From Hoeflea_A sp965216535 (lineage in GTDB: Bacteria > Pseudomonadota > Alphaproteobacteria > Rhizobiales > Rhizobiaceae), in assembly GCA_965216535.1 (NCBI GenBank), contig OZ244175.1, positions 4,154,001 to 4,218,000 on the forward strand: DNA of 64,000 nt, in the 5' to 3' direction. A program made the position numbers and the translations under genes. Shown one piece after another: positions 15,869-24,519 of the stretch (the stretch's first letter is position 1; every line of letters begins with the position of its first letter). Below the pieces are notes generated by a model. The model ran no database searches. It saw nothing but the letters and a program-made list of their open reading frames with translations, and was not told where the DNA came from.

Positions 15869-16966
15869 ATGCGCGTTGATCTGTTCGATTTCGATCTTCC
15901 CGAGGAAGCCATAGCGCTGCGACCTGCATCGCCACGCGACAGTGCCCGCTTGCTGCTTGTCGACCCGTCTTCTGGCCTGACGGACCACCATGTGCGTGAT
16001 CTCGTTGATCTGCTGCGGTCTGGCGATGCGCTGGTGTTGAACGATACAAAAGTCATCCCGGCGCAGCTTGAAGGGATCCGAATCCGCGACAGCGCGGATG
16101 GAGAGCTCACATGCGGCCTTTCGGCCACGCTTCACCAGCGGATCGGCCCGGACAGCTGGAAAGCGTTTCTGCGGCCCGCAAAGCGGGTCAAGGCAGGCGA
16201 TCGGTTCCGTTTCGGTGCTGCGGCCAATGTCTGTCTTGCGGGCGAGCTGGAGGGGACGGTTGAAGCCCGCGGGGCTGACGGCGAGGCCGACTTGCAATTT
16301 ACCCTGTCAGGAGCCGCGCTCGACGCGGCAATCGCGTCGCAGGGACACATTCCGCTGCCCCCTTACATCGCTTCGAAGCGCGCTGAAGATGCTCGCGACA
16401 AGACTGACTACCAAACCATCTATGCGCAGCAGGAAGGTGCGGTTGCGGCTCCGACAGCCGGGCTGCACTTCACTGACGACCTGTTCGACAGGCTGGATCG
16501 TGCGGGCATCGAACAGCATCGGGTGACCCTTCATGTTGGAGCGGGGACCTTTCTGCCGGTCAAAGCCGATGACACGGACGATCATGTGATGCACTCCGAG
16601 ACAGGCGAAGTGTCGGCCGATACTGCCGAGGCCCTGAACGAGGTTAAGAAGCGCGGAGGGCGCATCGTCTCCGTCGGCACCACATCGCTACGCTTGCTGG
16701 AGAGCGCGGCCGATGGGGAAGGGCAATTGCTCCCCTGGCGGGGCTCCACGGATATCTTCATAACGCCTGGGTATCGTTTCCGCTTCGTCGACATCCTCAT
16801 GACGAATTTTCACCTTCCGCGATCGACGCTTTTCATGCTCGTGTCTGCATTCAGCGGACGCGACATGATGAAAAAGGCCTATACGCACGCGATCGACAAC
16901 GGTTACCGTTTCTATTCCTACGGCGATTCAAGCCTGTTGATGAGAGCCGATCGGACGAGCGAATGA
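15869..16966 (+). CDS. queA: S-adenosylmethionine:tRNA ribosyltransferase-isomerase
   Basis: A 365-residue QueA, which transfers and rearranges the ribose of SAM onto preQ1 at position 34 of tRNA to make epoxyqueuosine. The N-terminus MRVDLFDFDLPEEAIALRP, the PTAGLHFTDDLFDRL motif and C-terminal NFHLPRSTLFMLVSAFSG are characteristic. ATG 15869 fits the family start; an in-frame ATG at 15833 lies inside the terminator hairpin. Its last four bases overlap the tgt start (ATGA), so the two queuosine genes are translationally coupled. Confidence 0.97.
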   Translation: MRVDLFDFDLPEEAIALRPASPRDSARLLLVDPSSGLTDHHVRDLVDLLRSGDALVLNDTKVIPAQLEGIRIRDSADGELTCGLSATLHQRIGPDSWKAFLRPAKRVKAGDRFRFGAAANVCLAGELEGTVEARGADGEADLQFTLSGAALDAAIASQGHIPLPPYIASKRAEDARDKTDYQTIYAQQEGAVAAPTAGLHFTDDLFDRLDRAGIEQHRVTLHVGAGTFLPVKADDTDDHVMHSETGEVSADTAEALNEVKKRGGRIVSVGTTSLRLLESAADGEGQLLPWRGSTDIFITPGYRFRFVDILMTNFHLPRSTLFMLVSAFSGRDMMKKAYTHAIDNGYRFYSYGDSSLLMRADRTSE

Positions 16967-18093
16967 CGACAGAGTTTACGTTTTCAGTGCACTCCCGCGA
17001 TGGTGGCGCCCGGCGGGGTCACATCAGCATGCCGCGAGGCGAAGTTCGTACTCCGGCCTTCATGCCGGTCGGGACGGCGGCCACCGTCAAGGCTATGTAT
17101 CTGGATCAGGTGCGGGATCTCGGTTCCGACATCATTCTCGGCAACACGTATCATCTGATGCTGCGTCCGGGTGCGGAACGGATTGCCCGGCTTGGCGGTC
17201 TTCACACGTTTGCCGGTTGGCAGCATCCCATCCTGACGGATTCGGGCGGATTTCAGGTCATGTCACTGGCAGGCCTTCGCAAGATTACCGAAGAAGGCGT
17301 CATTTTCCATTCGCATATCGATGGCAGCCGGCACGACATGTCTCCCGAGCGGTCTATCGAAATCCAGGGATTGCTCGGCTCCGACATCCAGATGCAGCTC
17401 GATGAGTGCGTCAAGTTGCCGGCAGAGCCCAAAGCCATCGAGGAAGCGATGGAGCTTTCGTTGCGCTGGGCGGAGAGATGCAAGGCGGCTTTCGGCGACC
17501 AGCCGGGGAAAGCGATGTTCGGAATTGTCCAGGGTGGCGATGTTCCTGCTTTGCGGGAACGCTCCGCACAAGCGCTCAAGGACATGGATTTCAAGGGATA
17601 CGCGATTGGAGGCCTGGCGGTGGGCGAACCGCAGGAGGTCATGCTCGACATGCTCGACATTACCGTTCCGATCCTGCCGGAGGACCGGCCACGCTATCTG
17701 ATGGGTGTCGGCACCCCGGACGATATCATCCGCTCGGTGGCCCGCGGTGTCGACATGTTCGACTGCGTCATGCCGACCCGGGCAGGGCGCCACGGCCAGG
17801 CGTTCACCAGCCGCGGCAAGGTCAATTTACGCAATGCACGTCACGCCGAGGATCCGCGCCCCCTGGATGAGGCGTCCGACTGTCCGGCAGCGCGCAACTA
17901 TTCGCGCGCTTATCTGCATCATCTGGTTCGCGCCAACGAGGCGCTGGGCGGAATGCTGCTGACCTGGAACAATCTGGCCTACTACCAGTCGTTGATGGCG
18001 GGAATTCGCCAAGCCATTGATGCCGGCCGGTTCTCGGATTTCATGGCCGAAACCCAGGAACGCTGGGCTCGTGGAGACATCGAGACTGTCTGA
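16963..18093 (+). CDS. tgt: tRNA-guanine(34) transglycosylase lacking the usual zinc site
   Basis: A 376-residue Tgt, which exchanges G34 for preQ1 in tRNAs with GUN anticodons. The catalytic parts are intact: LTDSGGFQVMSL with Asp93 and VDMFDCVMPTRAGRHG with the nucleophile Asp267. The usual C-terminal zinc site, CDCYTC plus a His 26 residues later in E. coli, reads SDCPAA (305-310) and Asn336 here. Only one of four ligands remains. Flanking sequence (RNYSRAYLHHL) is conserved, so this is not a frameshift. Either the enzyme folds without zinc or the site has moved. The gene overlaps queA by 4 bp. Confidence 0.96.
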   Translation: MTTEFTFSVHSRDGGARRGHISMPRGEVRTPAFMPVGTAATVKAMYLDQVRDLGSDIILGNTYHLMLRPGAERIARLGGLHTFAGWQHPILTDSGGFQVMSLAGLRKITEEGVIFHSHIDGSRHDMSPERSIEIQGLLGSDIQMQLDECVKLPAEPKAIEEAMELSLRWAERCKAAFGDQPGKAMFGIVQGGDVPALRERSAQALKDMDFKGYAIGGLAVGEPQEVMLDMLDITVPILPEDRPRYLMGVGTPDDIIRSVARGVDMFDCVMPTRAGRHGQAFTSRGKVNLRNARHAEDPRPLDEASDCPAARNYSRAYLHHLVRANEALGGMLLTWNNLAYYQSLMAGIRQAIDAGRFSDFMAETQERWARGDIETV

Positions 18094-18105
18094 ATGCCGG
18101 ACCCG

Positions 18106-19008
18106 TCAGCCCGACTTACAGATGTCAAAAACCATCGCTGCGGCGGCCATGTTGCCCATGTGGATGGCTGTGTTTGTGTTCTGATGGCCGCCATAGACCA
18201 GGTCACCGGCGGCATATATGCCCGGTATGCGCGTTCTGTATCCCTCATCAATACTGACATAGCCTTCGTCAGTTAGTGGCAGTCCTAAAGATTCGACCAG
18301 GTCGATTTGAACCTGGTGCGGCCAAACCAGGAGGATTTCCCGTTCAATCGATGATCCGTCCGCCATCTGCACGCTCGAAAGATCGGTGCCGTCTCCCTCA
18401 AGTCCAGTCACTGATCCGAAGGCCAGTTTGACACCCAGGCTTTCGAGCTGCTGCCGGCGGTTATCGGGCAGCTCGATTTCGCCGACGATGAACATGACTA
18501 GATCGTTGGTCCAGTTGAGGTAGATCTCCGCGGCGTCAAGGATTTCCGGCCGGTGTACATAGATGCCCCATGGTCGGTCGCGATGTTCGAAACCCTGGCA
18601 GAAGGGGCAGTTGATAACGGATTTTCCCCAACGGTCGGTCAGTCCGTCGATCTCCGGAAACACGTCGATCATGCCCGTGGCCATCAACACCTTTCCGGCC
18701 GTTGCGACCAAACCATCACTGGTCGTAATCGAGAATGTTTCTGCGTCTTGCCCCGATACGGCTGCGACCGCCGATTTGCGGCGCTCGACGAAACCGTACC
18801 GGTCGATTTCGCCGGCGACTTTGTTCCGGAATTCCTGCGGCGCGATCATATCGGCTGCTGGCAGCGCCCCGATGTGCGGGGAGGCGGCATTACGCGGCGG
18901 TGCCTCGGAGTCGATCAACACCGTTTTGACCATGGAGCGCGATAGCGTCAGCGCAGCCGCCAGCCCCGCCGGTCCACCGCCGATAACAGCAACCTGGTAC
19001 TCTGACAT
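18106..19008 (-). CDS. Thioredoxin-reductase-like FAD/NAD(P)-dependent oxidoreductase
   Basis: A 300-residue two-dinucleotide-fold flavoprotein. The FAD motif GGGPAGLAAAL (10-20), the redox pair in INCPFCQGFE and the C-terminal IPGIYAAGDL FAD motif all match thioredoxin reductase relatives. The NADPH-domain glycine motif is weak (GIYVHRPEILDA), so the electron donor is uncertain. It is the last gene of the adhC-DUF188-fghA cluster, 23 bp after fghA, and may reduce a thiol connected with glutathione or formaldehyde metabolism; that link is inference. It converges on tgt with 12 bp between stops. Confidence 0.85.
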   Translation of the reverse strand: MSEYQVAVIGGGPAGLAAALTLSRSMVKTVLIDSEAPPRNAASPHIGALPAADMIAPQEFRNKVAGEIDRYGFVERRKSAVAAVSGQDAETFSITTSDGLVATAGKVLMATGMIDVFPEIDGLTDRWGKSVINCPFCQGFEHRDRPWGIYVHRPEILDAAEIYLNWTNDLVMFIVGEIELPDNRRQQLESLGVKLAFGSVTGLEGDGTDLSSVQMADGSSIEREILLVWPHQVQIDLVESLGLPLTDEGYVSIDEGYRTRIPGIYAAGDLVYGGHQNTNTAIHMGNMAAAAMVFDICKSG

Positions 19009-19031
19009 CCGATCCTCCCAAACGATCGATC

Positions 19032-19865
19032 TCAGGCAAGGCGCGCCGCGTGCCAGCGCATATGGTCGTCCATGAAACTGGAAATGAAGAAGTAGGAGTG
19101 GTCATACCCCTCCTGCATGCGAAGGGTCAGCGGGATATCGGCCTTCTTGCACGCTTCCTCCAGCAGCCAGGGCCTCAAGCCTGAGTCGAGAAAGCCGTCC
19201 GAACCGCCCTGGTCCACGAGCAGTTCGGGAAACCTCGCGCCGTCTTCAATAAGCGCACAGGCGTCGTAGGCGCGCCAATTGGACTGGTCGCTCCCCAGAT
19301 AGGTGCCGAGGGCACCAGCGGACCAGTCCGCGGTCATTGGGTTGACGATCGGCGCGAAAGCCGAGCAACTCTTGAAGCGGTCCGGATGTTTCAACGCTAT
19401 GGTCAGGGCGCCGTGACCACCCATGGAGTGGCCGAAAACCGATTGCCGGCTCATGTCTGCTGGGAACTGCTCGGCGATCAGCGAAGGCAATTCTTCGGTG
19501 ACGTAGGTGTACATCTGATAATTGGCGGACCAGGGCGCTTCTGTCGCATCGACGTAGAAGCCGGCGCCGGTGCCCAGCTGCCAGTTGTCCGGCTCGTCTG
19601 CGATCTTGTCGCCGCGCGGACTGGTATCCGGGCAAATGACGATGAGGCCCAGTTCATCGGCAAGCCGACGATATTCGCCCTTTTCCATCACATTGGCGTG
19701 GGTGCAAGTCAGGCCGGACAAGTACCATAGAACGGGCAAGGACGTGTTTTCGCCGGCCGCCGGCACATAGGCCGCGAAGGTCATGTCACACCCGCAACTT
19801 CCCGACGGGTGGGTGTAGACCCCTTGTGTACCGCCATGGGATTTGACTTCAGAAACGACAATCAT
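19032..19865 (-). CDS. fghA: S-formylglutathione hydrolase
   Basis: A 277-residue esterase-D family hydrolase that splits S-formylglutathione into formate and glutathione. Diagnostic parts are YLSGLTCTHANVMEKGEYRRLA, CPDTSPRG and the nucleophile elbow FGHSMGGHGAL, with a C-terminal catalytic His in GYDHSYFFI. It acts directly after AdhC in glutathione-dependent formaldehyde oxidation. It lies in the same minus-strand operon as adhC, 24 bp after the DUF188 gene. Confidence 0.97.
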   Translation of the reverse strand: MIVVSEVKSHGGTQGVYTHPSGSCGCDMTFAAYVPAAGENTSLPVLWYLSGLTCTHANVMEKGEYRRLADELGLIVICPDTSPRGDKIADEPDNWQLGTGAGFYVDATEAPWSANYQMYTYVTEELPSLIAEQFPADMSRQSVFGHSMGGHGALTIALKHPDRFKSCSAFAPIVNPMTADWSAGALGTYLGSDQSNWRAYDACALIEDGARFPELLVDQGGSDGFLDSGLRPWLLEEACKKADIPLTLRMQEGYDHSYFFISSFMDDHMRWHAARLA

Positions 19866-19889
19866 GTCCGCCTGATACCTCTTTGTTTT

Positions 19890-20357
19890 TCAAACTTGTG
19901 TGTTCTTGAGTGCTCGTCGGACCACGCGGTCCAGAGCCTCCAGAAAACGGGAACGGTCCTTTTGTGTGAAAGCAGCGTTGTATCCGCTGATTTCGCCGCT
20001 TTCACGCAGATGCTGGTTCAAATCGCGCACGGCCGTCGCCATGCCGATATTTGTATGGTCGAAAACCCGGCCTGTGGGACCAAGGACGTGAGCGCCTTTG
20101 GCGACGCAGCGTCCGGCGAGCGGCACGTCAGCGGTAATGACGATGTCAGATTCGCTGACATTGTCAGCGATCCAGTCATCGGCGGCATCCAGCCCGTCAC
20201 TGACGATGACATTGCGGATCATGGGGTCGCGAGACGGCCGAAGGCCGCCATTTGCAACGAAAGTGACTGGAAAGTCGTAGCGTTCGGCGACGCGAACAAC
20301 CTCCGGTTTGACCGGGCAGGCGTCCGCGTCGACGAAAACCGTCGGCCGTTCGGCCAT
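19890..20357 (-). CDS. UPF0178/DUF188 (YaiI/YqxD family) protein
   Basis: A 155-residue protein of the YaiI/YqxD family, which has a PIN-like fold but no established role. The start VFVDADACPVKPEVVRVAERY and the middle SDIVITADVPLAGRCVAKGAHVLGP are typical, with conserved acidic residues that could hold a metal. It sits between adhC (6 bp) and fghA (24 bp), an unexpected position inside a formaldehyde-detoxification operon. Confidence 0.93.
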   Translation of the reverse strand: MAERPTVFVDADACPVKPEVVRVAERYDFPVTFVANGGLRPSRDPMIRNVIVSDGLDAADDWIADNVSESDIVITADVPLAGRCVAKGAHVLGPTGRVFDHTNIGMATAVRDLNQHLRESGEISGYNAAFTQKDRSRFLEALDRVVRRALKNTQV

Positions 20358-20363
20358 TCGGCT

Positions 20364-21473
20364 CTAGTATACGACGACGGAGCGGATGCTCTCGCCGGCA
20401 TGCATGAGGTCGAAGCCCTTGTTGATGTCTTCCAGGGCCAGTGTATGTGTGATCATCGGATCGATCTCGATCTTGCCATCCATGTACCAGTCGACGATTT
20501 TCGGTACATCGGTGCGGCCGCGCGCACCGCCAAAGGCGGTGCCGCGCCAGACACGGCCGGTCACCAGCTGGAAGGGCCGAGTGGTGATTTCCTGGCCGGA
20601 CCCGGCAACGCCGATAATGATGGATTCGCCCCAGCCCTTGTGGCAGCACTCCAGAGCGTCGCGCATCACGTTGACATTTCCGATGCATTCAAACGAATAG
20701 TCGGCGCCACCTTTCGTCAGGTCGACGAGATGGGGAACCAGATCGCCTTCGACTTCCGACGGGTTGACGAAGTGGGTCATCCCGAACTTCTCGCCCCATT
20801 CTTTCTTGTCGTTGTTGAGGTCGACGCCGACGATCATCTCGGCACCGATCAGCCGCAACCCCTGGATCACGTTGAGTCCGATGCCGCCGAGGCCGAATAC
20901 GACAGCCCGGCATCCGGGCTCGGCTTTCGCGGTGTTGATGACAGCGCCGATACCGGTGGTCACACCACAGCCGATATAGCAGACCTTGTCGAACGGCGCG
21001 TCCGGATTGATCTTGGCGAGTGCGATCTCCGGCAGAACCGTGAAATTGGCGAAGGTCGAGGTGCCCATATAGTGGAACAGCTGCTCGCCGCCCATCGAGA
21101 ACCGGCTGCTGCCATCCGGCATCAGGCCCTGACCCTGAGTGGCGCGGACGGCCTGGCACAGATTGGTCTTCGGATTGAGGCAATATTCGCACTGGCGGCA
21201 TTCGGGCGTGTAGAGTGGAATGACATGGTCACCGGGCTTCACTGAGGTAACGCCTTCGCCGACCTCACGAACGATGCCGGCGCCTTCGTGACCCAGAATG
21301 GCCGGGAAAATCCCCTCCGGATCGGCTCCTGATAGGGTGAATTCGTCGGTGTGACAGATGCCGGTCGCCATGATTTCGACCAACACTTCGCCAGCCCTCG
21401 GGCCGTCCAACTGAACCGTGGTGATCTCTAGTGGCTTGCCGGCTTCAACGGCAACGGCGGCACGTACATCCAT
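20364..21473 (-). CDS. S-(hydroxymethyl)glutathione dehydrogenase (class III alcohol dehydrogenase)
   Basis: A 369-residue class III zinc alcohol dehydrogenase (adhC/frmA type) that oxidises the formaldehyde-glutathione adduct with NAD. The catalytic zinc loop ATGICHTDEFTLSG and GHEGAG, and the structural zinc cysteines CRQCEYCLNPKTNLC, are intact. The NAD-binding VFGLGGIGLNVIQG motif follows. It is the first gene of the operon with DUF188, fghA and a TrxR-like flavoprotein. No gfa gene is seen nearby. An XRE regulator lies 107 bp upstream on the same strand and could control it. Confidence 0.97.
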   Translation of the reverse strand: MDVRAAVAVEAGKPLEITTVQLDGPRAGEVLVEIMATGICHTDEFTLSGADPEGIFPAILGHEGAGIVREVGEGVTSVKPGDHVIPLYTPECRQCEYCLNPKTNLCQAVRATQGQGLMPDGSSRFSMGGEQLFHYMGTSTFANFTVLPEIALAKINPDAPFDKVCYIGCGVTTGIGAVINTAKAEPGCRAVVFGLGGIGLNVIQGLRLIGAEMIVGVDLNNDKKEWGEKFGMTHFVNPSEVEGDLVPHLVDLTKGGADYSFECIGNVNVMRDALECCHKGWGESIIIGVAGSGQEITTRPFQLVTGRVWRGTAFGGARGRTDVPKIVDWYMDGKIEIDPMITHTLALEDINKGFDLMHAGESIRSVVVY

Positions 21474-21580
21474 GTGTCCCTCCCAACGTGGTAAGCAAGT
21501 TTTGTTTCGCCGGGTACACTGTCAGACCCGGAGCCGCGGCTCAAGATGCGAATGCAAGTCTTGCAGGCGTCGGAGGCAAA

Positions 21581-21970
21581 TTACCGAGATAAAGCACCCG
21601 CGATCCGCTCGGCTTCCAGTTCAAGCGTTTCGATGGTCTTTGCCATGTCGCCATGGGAATCACGAAGCCGCGCTATTTGGGCCATCAACACGCGCAGTTC
21701 GGAGTGAACCTCGGGTGCGGCCGGTGATTCGCCAATGCCGGTCAAAAGCCAGGTAGGAGAAACGCCGAGCACTCCGGCAAGCATCGTGACCCGATTGGCC
21801 CTTGGTTCGGACCGGTCCGTCTCCCAGTCATTCACCGTATTGGACTTTACGCCGAGCCGGCGTGCCAGTTGAGCCGTTGACAGGTTCAATCCGTCACGGG
21901 CGCGCGAAATGCGGCCGCCGAGTGTGTCGAAGTCGGTGTTGCCCGTTTGTGCGCCGGTGGCCCGCTGCAT
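21581..21970 (-). CDS. XRE family transcriptional regulator
   Basis: A 129-residue DNA-binding protein. The helix-turn-helix covers about residues 16-75 (LGGRISRARDGLNLSTAQLARRLGVKSNTVNDWE), followed by the PRANRVTMLAGVLGVSPTWLLTG segment. The C-terminus is a short coiled-coil-like helix. It is encoded directly upstream of adhC on the same strand. It could be a local regulator of the formaldehyde operon, but no binding site is identified. Confidence 0.87.
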   Translation of the reverse strand: MQRATGAQTGNTDFDTLGGRISRARDGLNLSTAQLARRLGVKSNTVNDWETDRSEPRANRVTMLAGVLGVSPTWLLTGIGESPAAPEVHSELRVLMAQIARLRDSHGDMAKTIETLELEAERIAGALSR

Positions 21971-22220
21971 GGGGTGCTCCTATCGCCAATTCCACTGAAC
22001 CGCGCACATCGATCCGAAGCGCGGTCACCTGACGATTGATAGTCGCGGCCGTGCAGCGTGGTTTTGTTGTTTCCGCCAAAAATGTGCCCGTTGCCGATGC
22101 CCAACGCTGATTATGGCCATCACACCCAATGAAGTCGCTTCCCTTGACTTTATCGGATATCGATTTGCGCTGTCGCACCGCGGTTTCGCGCGCATGTTTC
22201 ACTTCTCGGGGGTACCACCG

Positions 22221-22652
22221 ATGCTTCTCAATTTGCTTCTGGGGACGATCATCATTTCACTCACCGTTGTCATTCACACCGGCGGAATGGTGCTGGTCGC
22301 AAACATCACCAATCTCATAGCAGAGCGTCATCCCTTGCACGGCTACCGTCGCAAGATGATTGCCATGGTCACCGTGGTGCACGGCCTCTTTCTTCTCCAC
22401 ATGATCGAAATCTGGCTGTGGGCGGTGGTCTACACCCTGGTGGGAGCGATTCCGGACTTCACGGATTCGCTCTATTTCTCAGCCATCACGTTTTCCACAT
22501 TGGGCTACGGAGACCAATTGCTGCACGACGATTGGCAATTGCTGGCTGGCCTGGAGGGAATCAGCGGATTCTTGCTGATTGGCTGGTCCACCGCCTATCT
22601 GGTTGCCGCATCGACACGCATCGGCCCATTTCAGCCGGGCAAGCATTTCTGA
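22221..22652 (+). CDS. Two-pore-helix ion channel family protein
   Basis: A 143-residue membrane protein of the Ion_trans_2 (potassium-channel-like) type. A first transmembrane helix is at about 5-30 and a second at about 50-75. The pore helix and selectivity filter FSTLGYGDQ (near 95-103) precede a last helix ending at about 133. The GYGD filter suggests potassium selectivity. The start at 22221 has a G-rich Shine-Dalgarno 8 nt upstream; the frame is open to 22113 but those residues look non-coding. Confidence 0.8.
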   Translation: MLLNLLLGTIIISLTVVIHTGGMVLVANITNLIAERHPLHGYRRKMIAMVTVVHGLFLLHMIEIWLWAVVYTLVGAIPDFTDSLYFSAITFSTLGYGDQLLHDDWQLLAGLEGISGFLLIGWSTAYLVAASTRIGPFQPGKHF

Positions 22653-22745
22653 TCACCGGACGGGTTGCGTATCCCACGCAAATCTTACATCAAATGGACA
22701 TGAAATTGGTTAGACTGTCAGCTACGAGCCTATGGGAGTGACTCA

Positions 22746-23453
22746 ATGGAACAGTTCCGCCTCTTTGTGACAGTGCCGTGGACCGCGGCCATCGTCTTGG
22801 CTGCCTGGTCTGGCATGACGGTTTCCGCAGAAGCATCCTGTTCCAGCAGTCCTGGCGACGGGGTGAACTGGTCCGACTGCCGAAAGCGAAACCTCATTCT
22901 GGGGGGGGCTACGCTGACAAACGCCAATCTTACCGGCGCGGACCTGACATCGACCGACCTGCGGGGCTCGAAGTTGGATGGTGCCGACTTCGAAAAGGCG
23001 ACCCTCTTGCGCACTTTCATGAGCGATTCGAGCATTACCGGCGCGAACTTCACCAAGGCCGTGGGGTACCGCACCAATTTCGATGGAGCGGACCTGTCCG
23101 ACACCGATCTTGAAAAGTCGGAAATGCAGCGCGCCGACTTTGGTAATACCAACCTGACGAATACGAACTTCTCCAAAGCCGAGCTTGGCCGCGCCAATTT
23201 CGAGAATGCTGTGGTGGAGAACGTCAATTTCGAGTTTGCCAATTTGGCCAGAGCCGATTTCCGAAACGCCAAACTTTCCGGGCGGAACGATTTCACCGGT
23301 TCCTTCCTGTTCCTGGCACGCTTTGAAGGCCAGGACATCAGTCAGGCAGTAGGCCTTGTTCAATCCCAGATCGACATTGCCTGTGGTGATGAGAAGACGG
23401 TCCTGCCCGAGGGATTGGGCCCGTCCGCCCAGTGGCCGTGCGAGGACGAATAG
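22746..23453 (+). CDS. Secreted pentapeptide repeat protein
   Basis: A 235-residue protein with a signal peptide (residues 1-28) followed by about 25 pentapeptide repeats of the A(D/N)LxX type (residues 50-195; examples ADLTS, ANFTK, ADLSD). These would fold into a right-handed quadrilateral beta-helix. The C-terminal tail with a conserved-looking ACGDEKT segment follows. The function is unknown; the signal peptide argues against a gyrase-protecting (Qnr-like) role. It converges with lipB, with 6 bp between stops. Confidence 0.9.
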   Translation: MEQFRLFVTVPWTAAIVLAAWSGMTVSAEASCSSSPGDGVNWSDCRKRNLILGGATLTNANLTGADLTSTDLRGSKLDGADFEKATLLRTFMSDSSITGANFTKAVGYRTNFDGADLSDTDLEKSEMQRADFGNTNLTNTNFSKAELGRANFENAVVENVNFEFANLARADFRNAKLSGRNDFTGSFLFLARFEGQDISQAVGLVQSQIDIACGDEKTVLPEGLGPSAQWPCEDE

Positions 23454-23459
23454 TTTGCC

Positions 23460-24176
23460 TTAGCCGGCGTTGCGAGTAGCTCCAAAAACTGCTTCGAAAC
23501 TTTGCTGCAAAGCCAGATCGGCGTCTGCCATCGTCACCGGCAATCCAAGGTCGACAAGGCTGGTGACCCCGTGGCCGGTGACCCCACATGGCACAATTCC
23601 TGAAAAGTGCTCGAGATCCGGTTCCACATTGATCGATATGCCGTGAAAGCTCACCCAACGGCGCAGCCGGATACCGATCGCCGCAACTTTGTCCTCGGCC
23701 GGCGTGCCGTCGGCCAGGGGAGGGCGCTCCGGTCGAACGACCCACACTCCGACACGGTCCTCTCGTCGTTCGCCTTTGATGTTCATTGAGGCCAGCGTCT
23801 CGATGATCCACGCTTCCAATGCGGATACAAAAGCGCGGACATCACAGCGTCGGCGCTTCAGATCAAGCATGACATAGGCGACCCGCTGGCCGGGACCATG
23901 ATATGTGTATTCCCCGCCACGGCCGGTATGATGGACAGGGAACCGATCCGGCGCGATTAGGTCAGCCTCTCTGGCGCTGGTGCCCGCCGTATAGAGCGGC
24001 GGATGCTCGACGAGCCAGACCAATTCGTCGGCCCTGCCGTCGCGAATTGCAGCCGCGCGTTCCTCCATAAAGGACACGGCCATGTCGTAGTCTACAAGGC
24101 TCTCTTCAACACGCCACTCGACCGGTGGTGACCCGGCCGCAGCAAAAAAACCGGCGCTGAACTCGTCGCGTTTCAT
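23460..24176 (-). CDS. lipB: Lipoyl(octanoyl) transferase
   Basis: A 238-residue LipB, which moves the octanoyl group from acyl carrier protein to the lipoyl domains of 2-oxoacid dehydrogenases and GcvH. Family signatures are LVEHPPLYTAGTSA, the RGGEYTYHGPGQRVAYVMLDL block with the conserved His, and WVSFHGISINV. The catalytic cysteine lies in IVPCGVTGHGVTSL. It is transcribed away from tRNA-Leu. Confidence 0.96.
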   Translation of the reverse strand: MKRDEFSAGFFAAAGSPPVEWRVEESLVDYDMAVSFMEERAAAIRDGRADELVWLVEHPPLYTAGTSAREADLIAPDRFPVHHTGRGGEYTYHGPGQRVAYVMLDLKRRRCDVRAFVSALEAWIIETLASMNIKGERREDRVGVWVVRPERPPLADGTPAEDKVAAIGIRLRRWVSFHGISINVEPDLEHFSGIVPCGVTGHGVTSLVDLGLPVTMADADLALQQSFEAVFGATRNAG

Positions 24177-24341
24177 GGATGGATCGTTTCTGCCTGCGAT
24201 GCCGGGTTATGTGGCGCAGAAGCTGTGACGATGCAAGGGCTGACGGCTGCTGCCTACGCGTGTCAAAAAAACATCACGGGCCCTTGTCTGACCCAAATCG
24301 ATTTGTTACATGCGGCGCGCCGGTGACGGCTTCTACCACGT

Positions 24342-24426
24342 GCGGTCGTGGCGGAATTGGTAGACGCGCAGCGTTGAGGTCGCTGTGGGGCAACCCGTGG
24401 AAGTTCGAGTCTTCTCGACCGCACCA
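24342..24426 (+). tRNA. tRNA-Leu(GAG)
   Basis: An 85-nt type II tRNA including an encoded CCA. The acceptor pair is GCGGTCG with CGACCGC, discriminator A at 24423 and CCA at 24424-24426. The anticodon stem CAGCG/CGCTG encloses TTGAGGT, giving anticodon GAG (codons CUC/CUU). A long variable arm (TGGGGCAACCCG) and a GTTCGAGTC T loop complete the cloverleaf. Confidence 0.95.
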
Positions 24427-24519
24427 ACTCCCCAAGAACCTTTGCGAATACGACGGGTCACTTCGACGTGACTCCGACACCGTGCGCGCGGCGCTTGTCC
24501 GACCAAATCAATGACTTGG

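Noticed and set aside
19809..21245. A 478-codon open frame antisense to fghA, DUF188 and adhC
   Set aside because: All three genes on the minus strand are firmly identified, and the antisense product has no domain-like features.
22746..23453. Pentapeptide protein as a quinolone-resistance (Qnr-like) factor
   Set aside because: It has a clear signal peptide and would be exported, so it could not protect gyrase.
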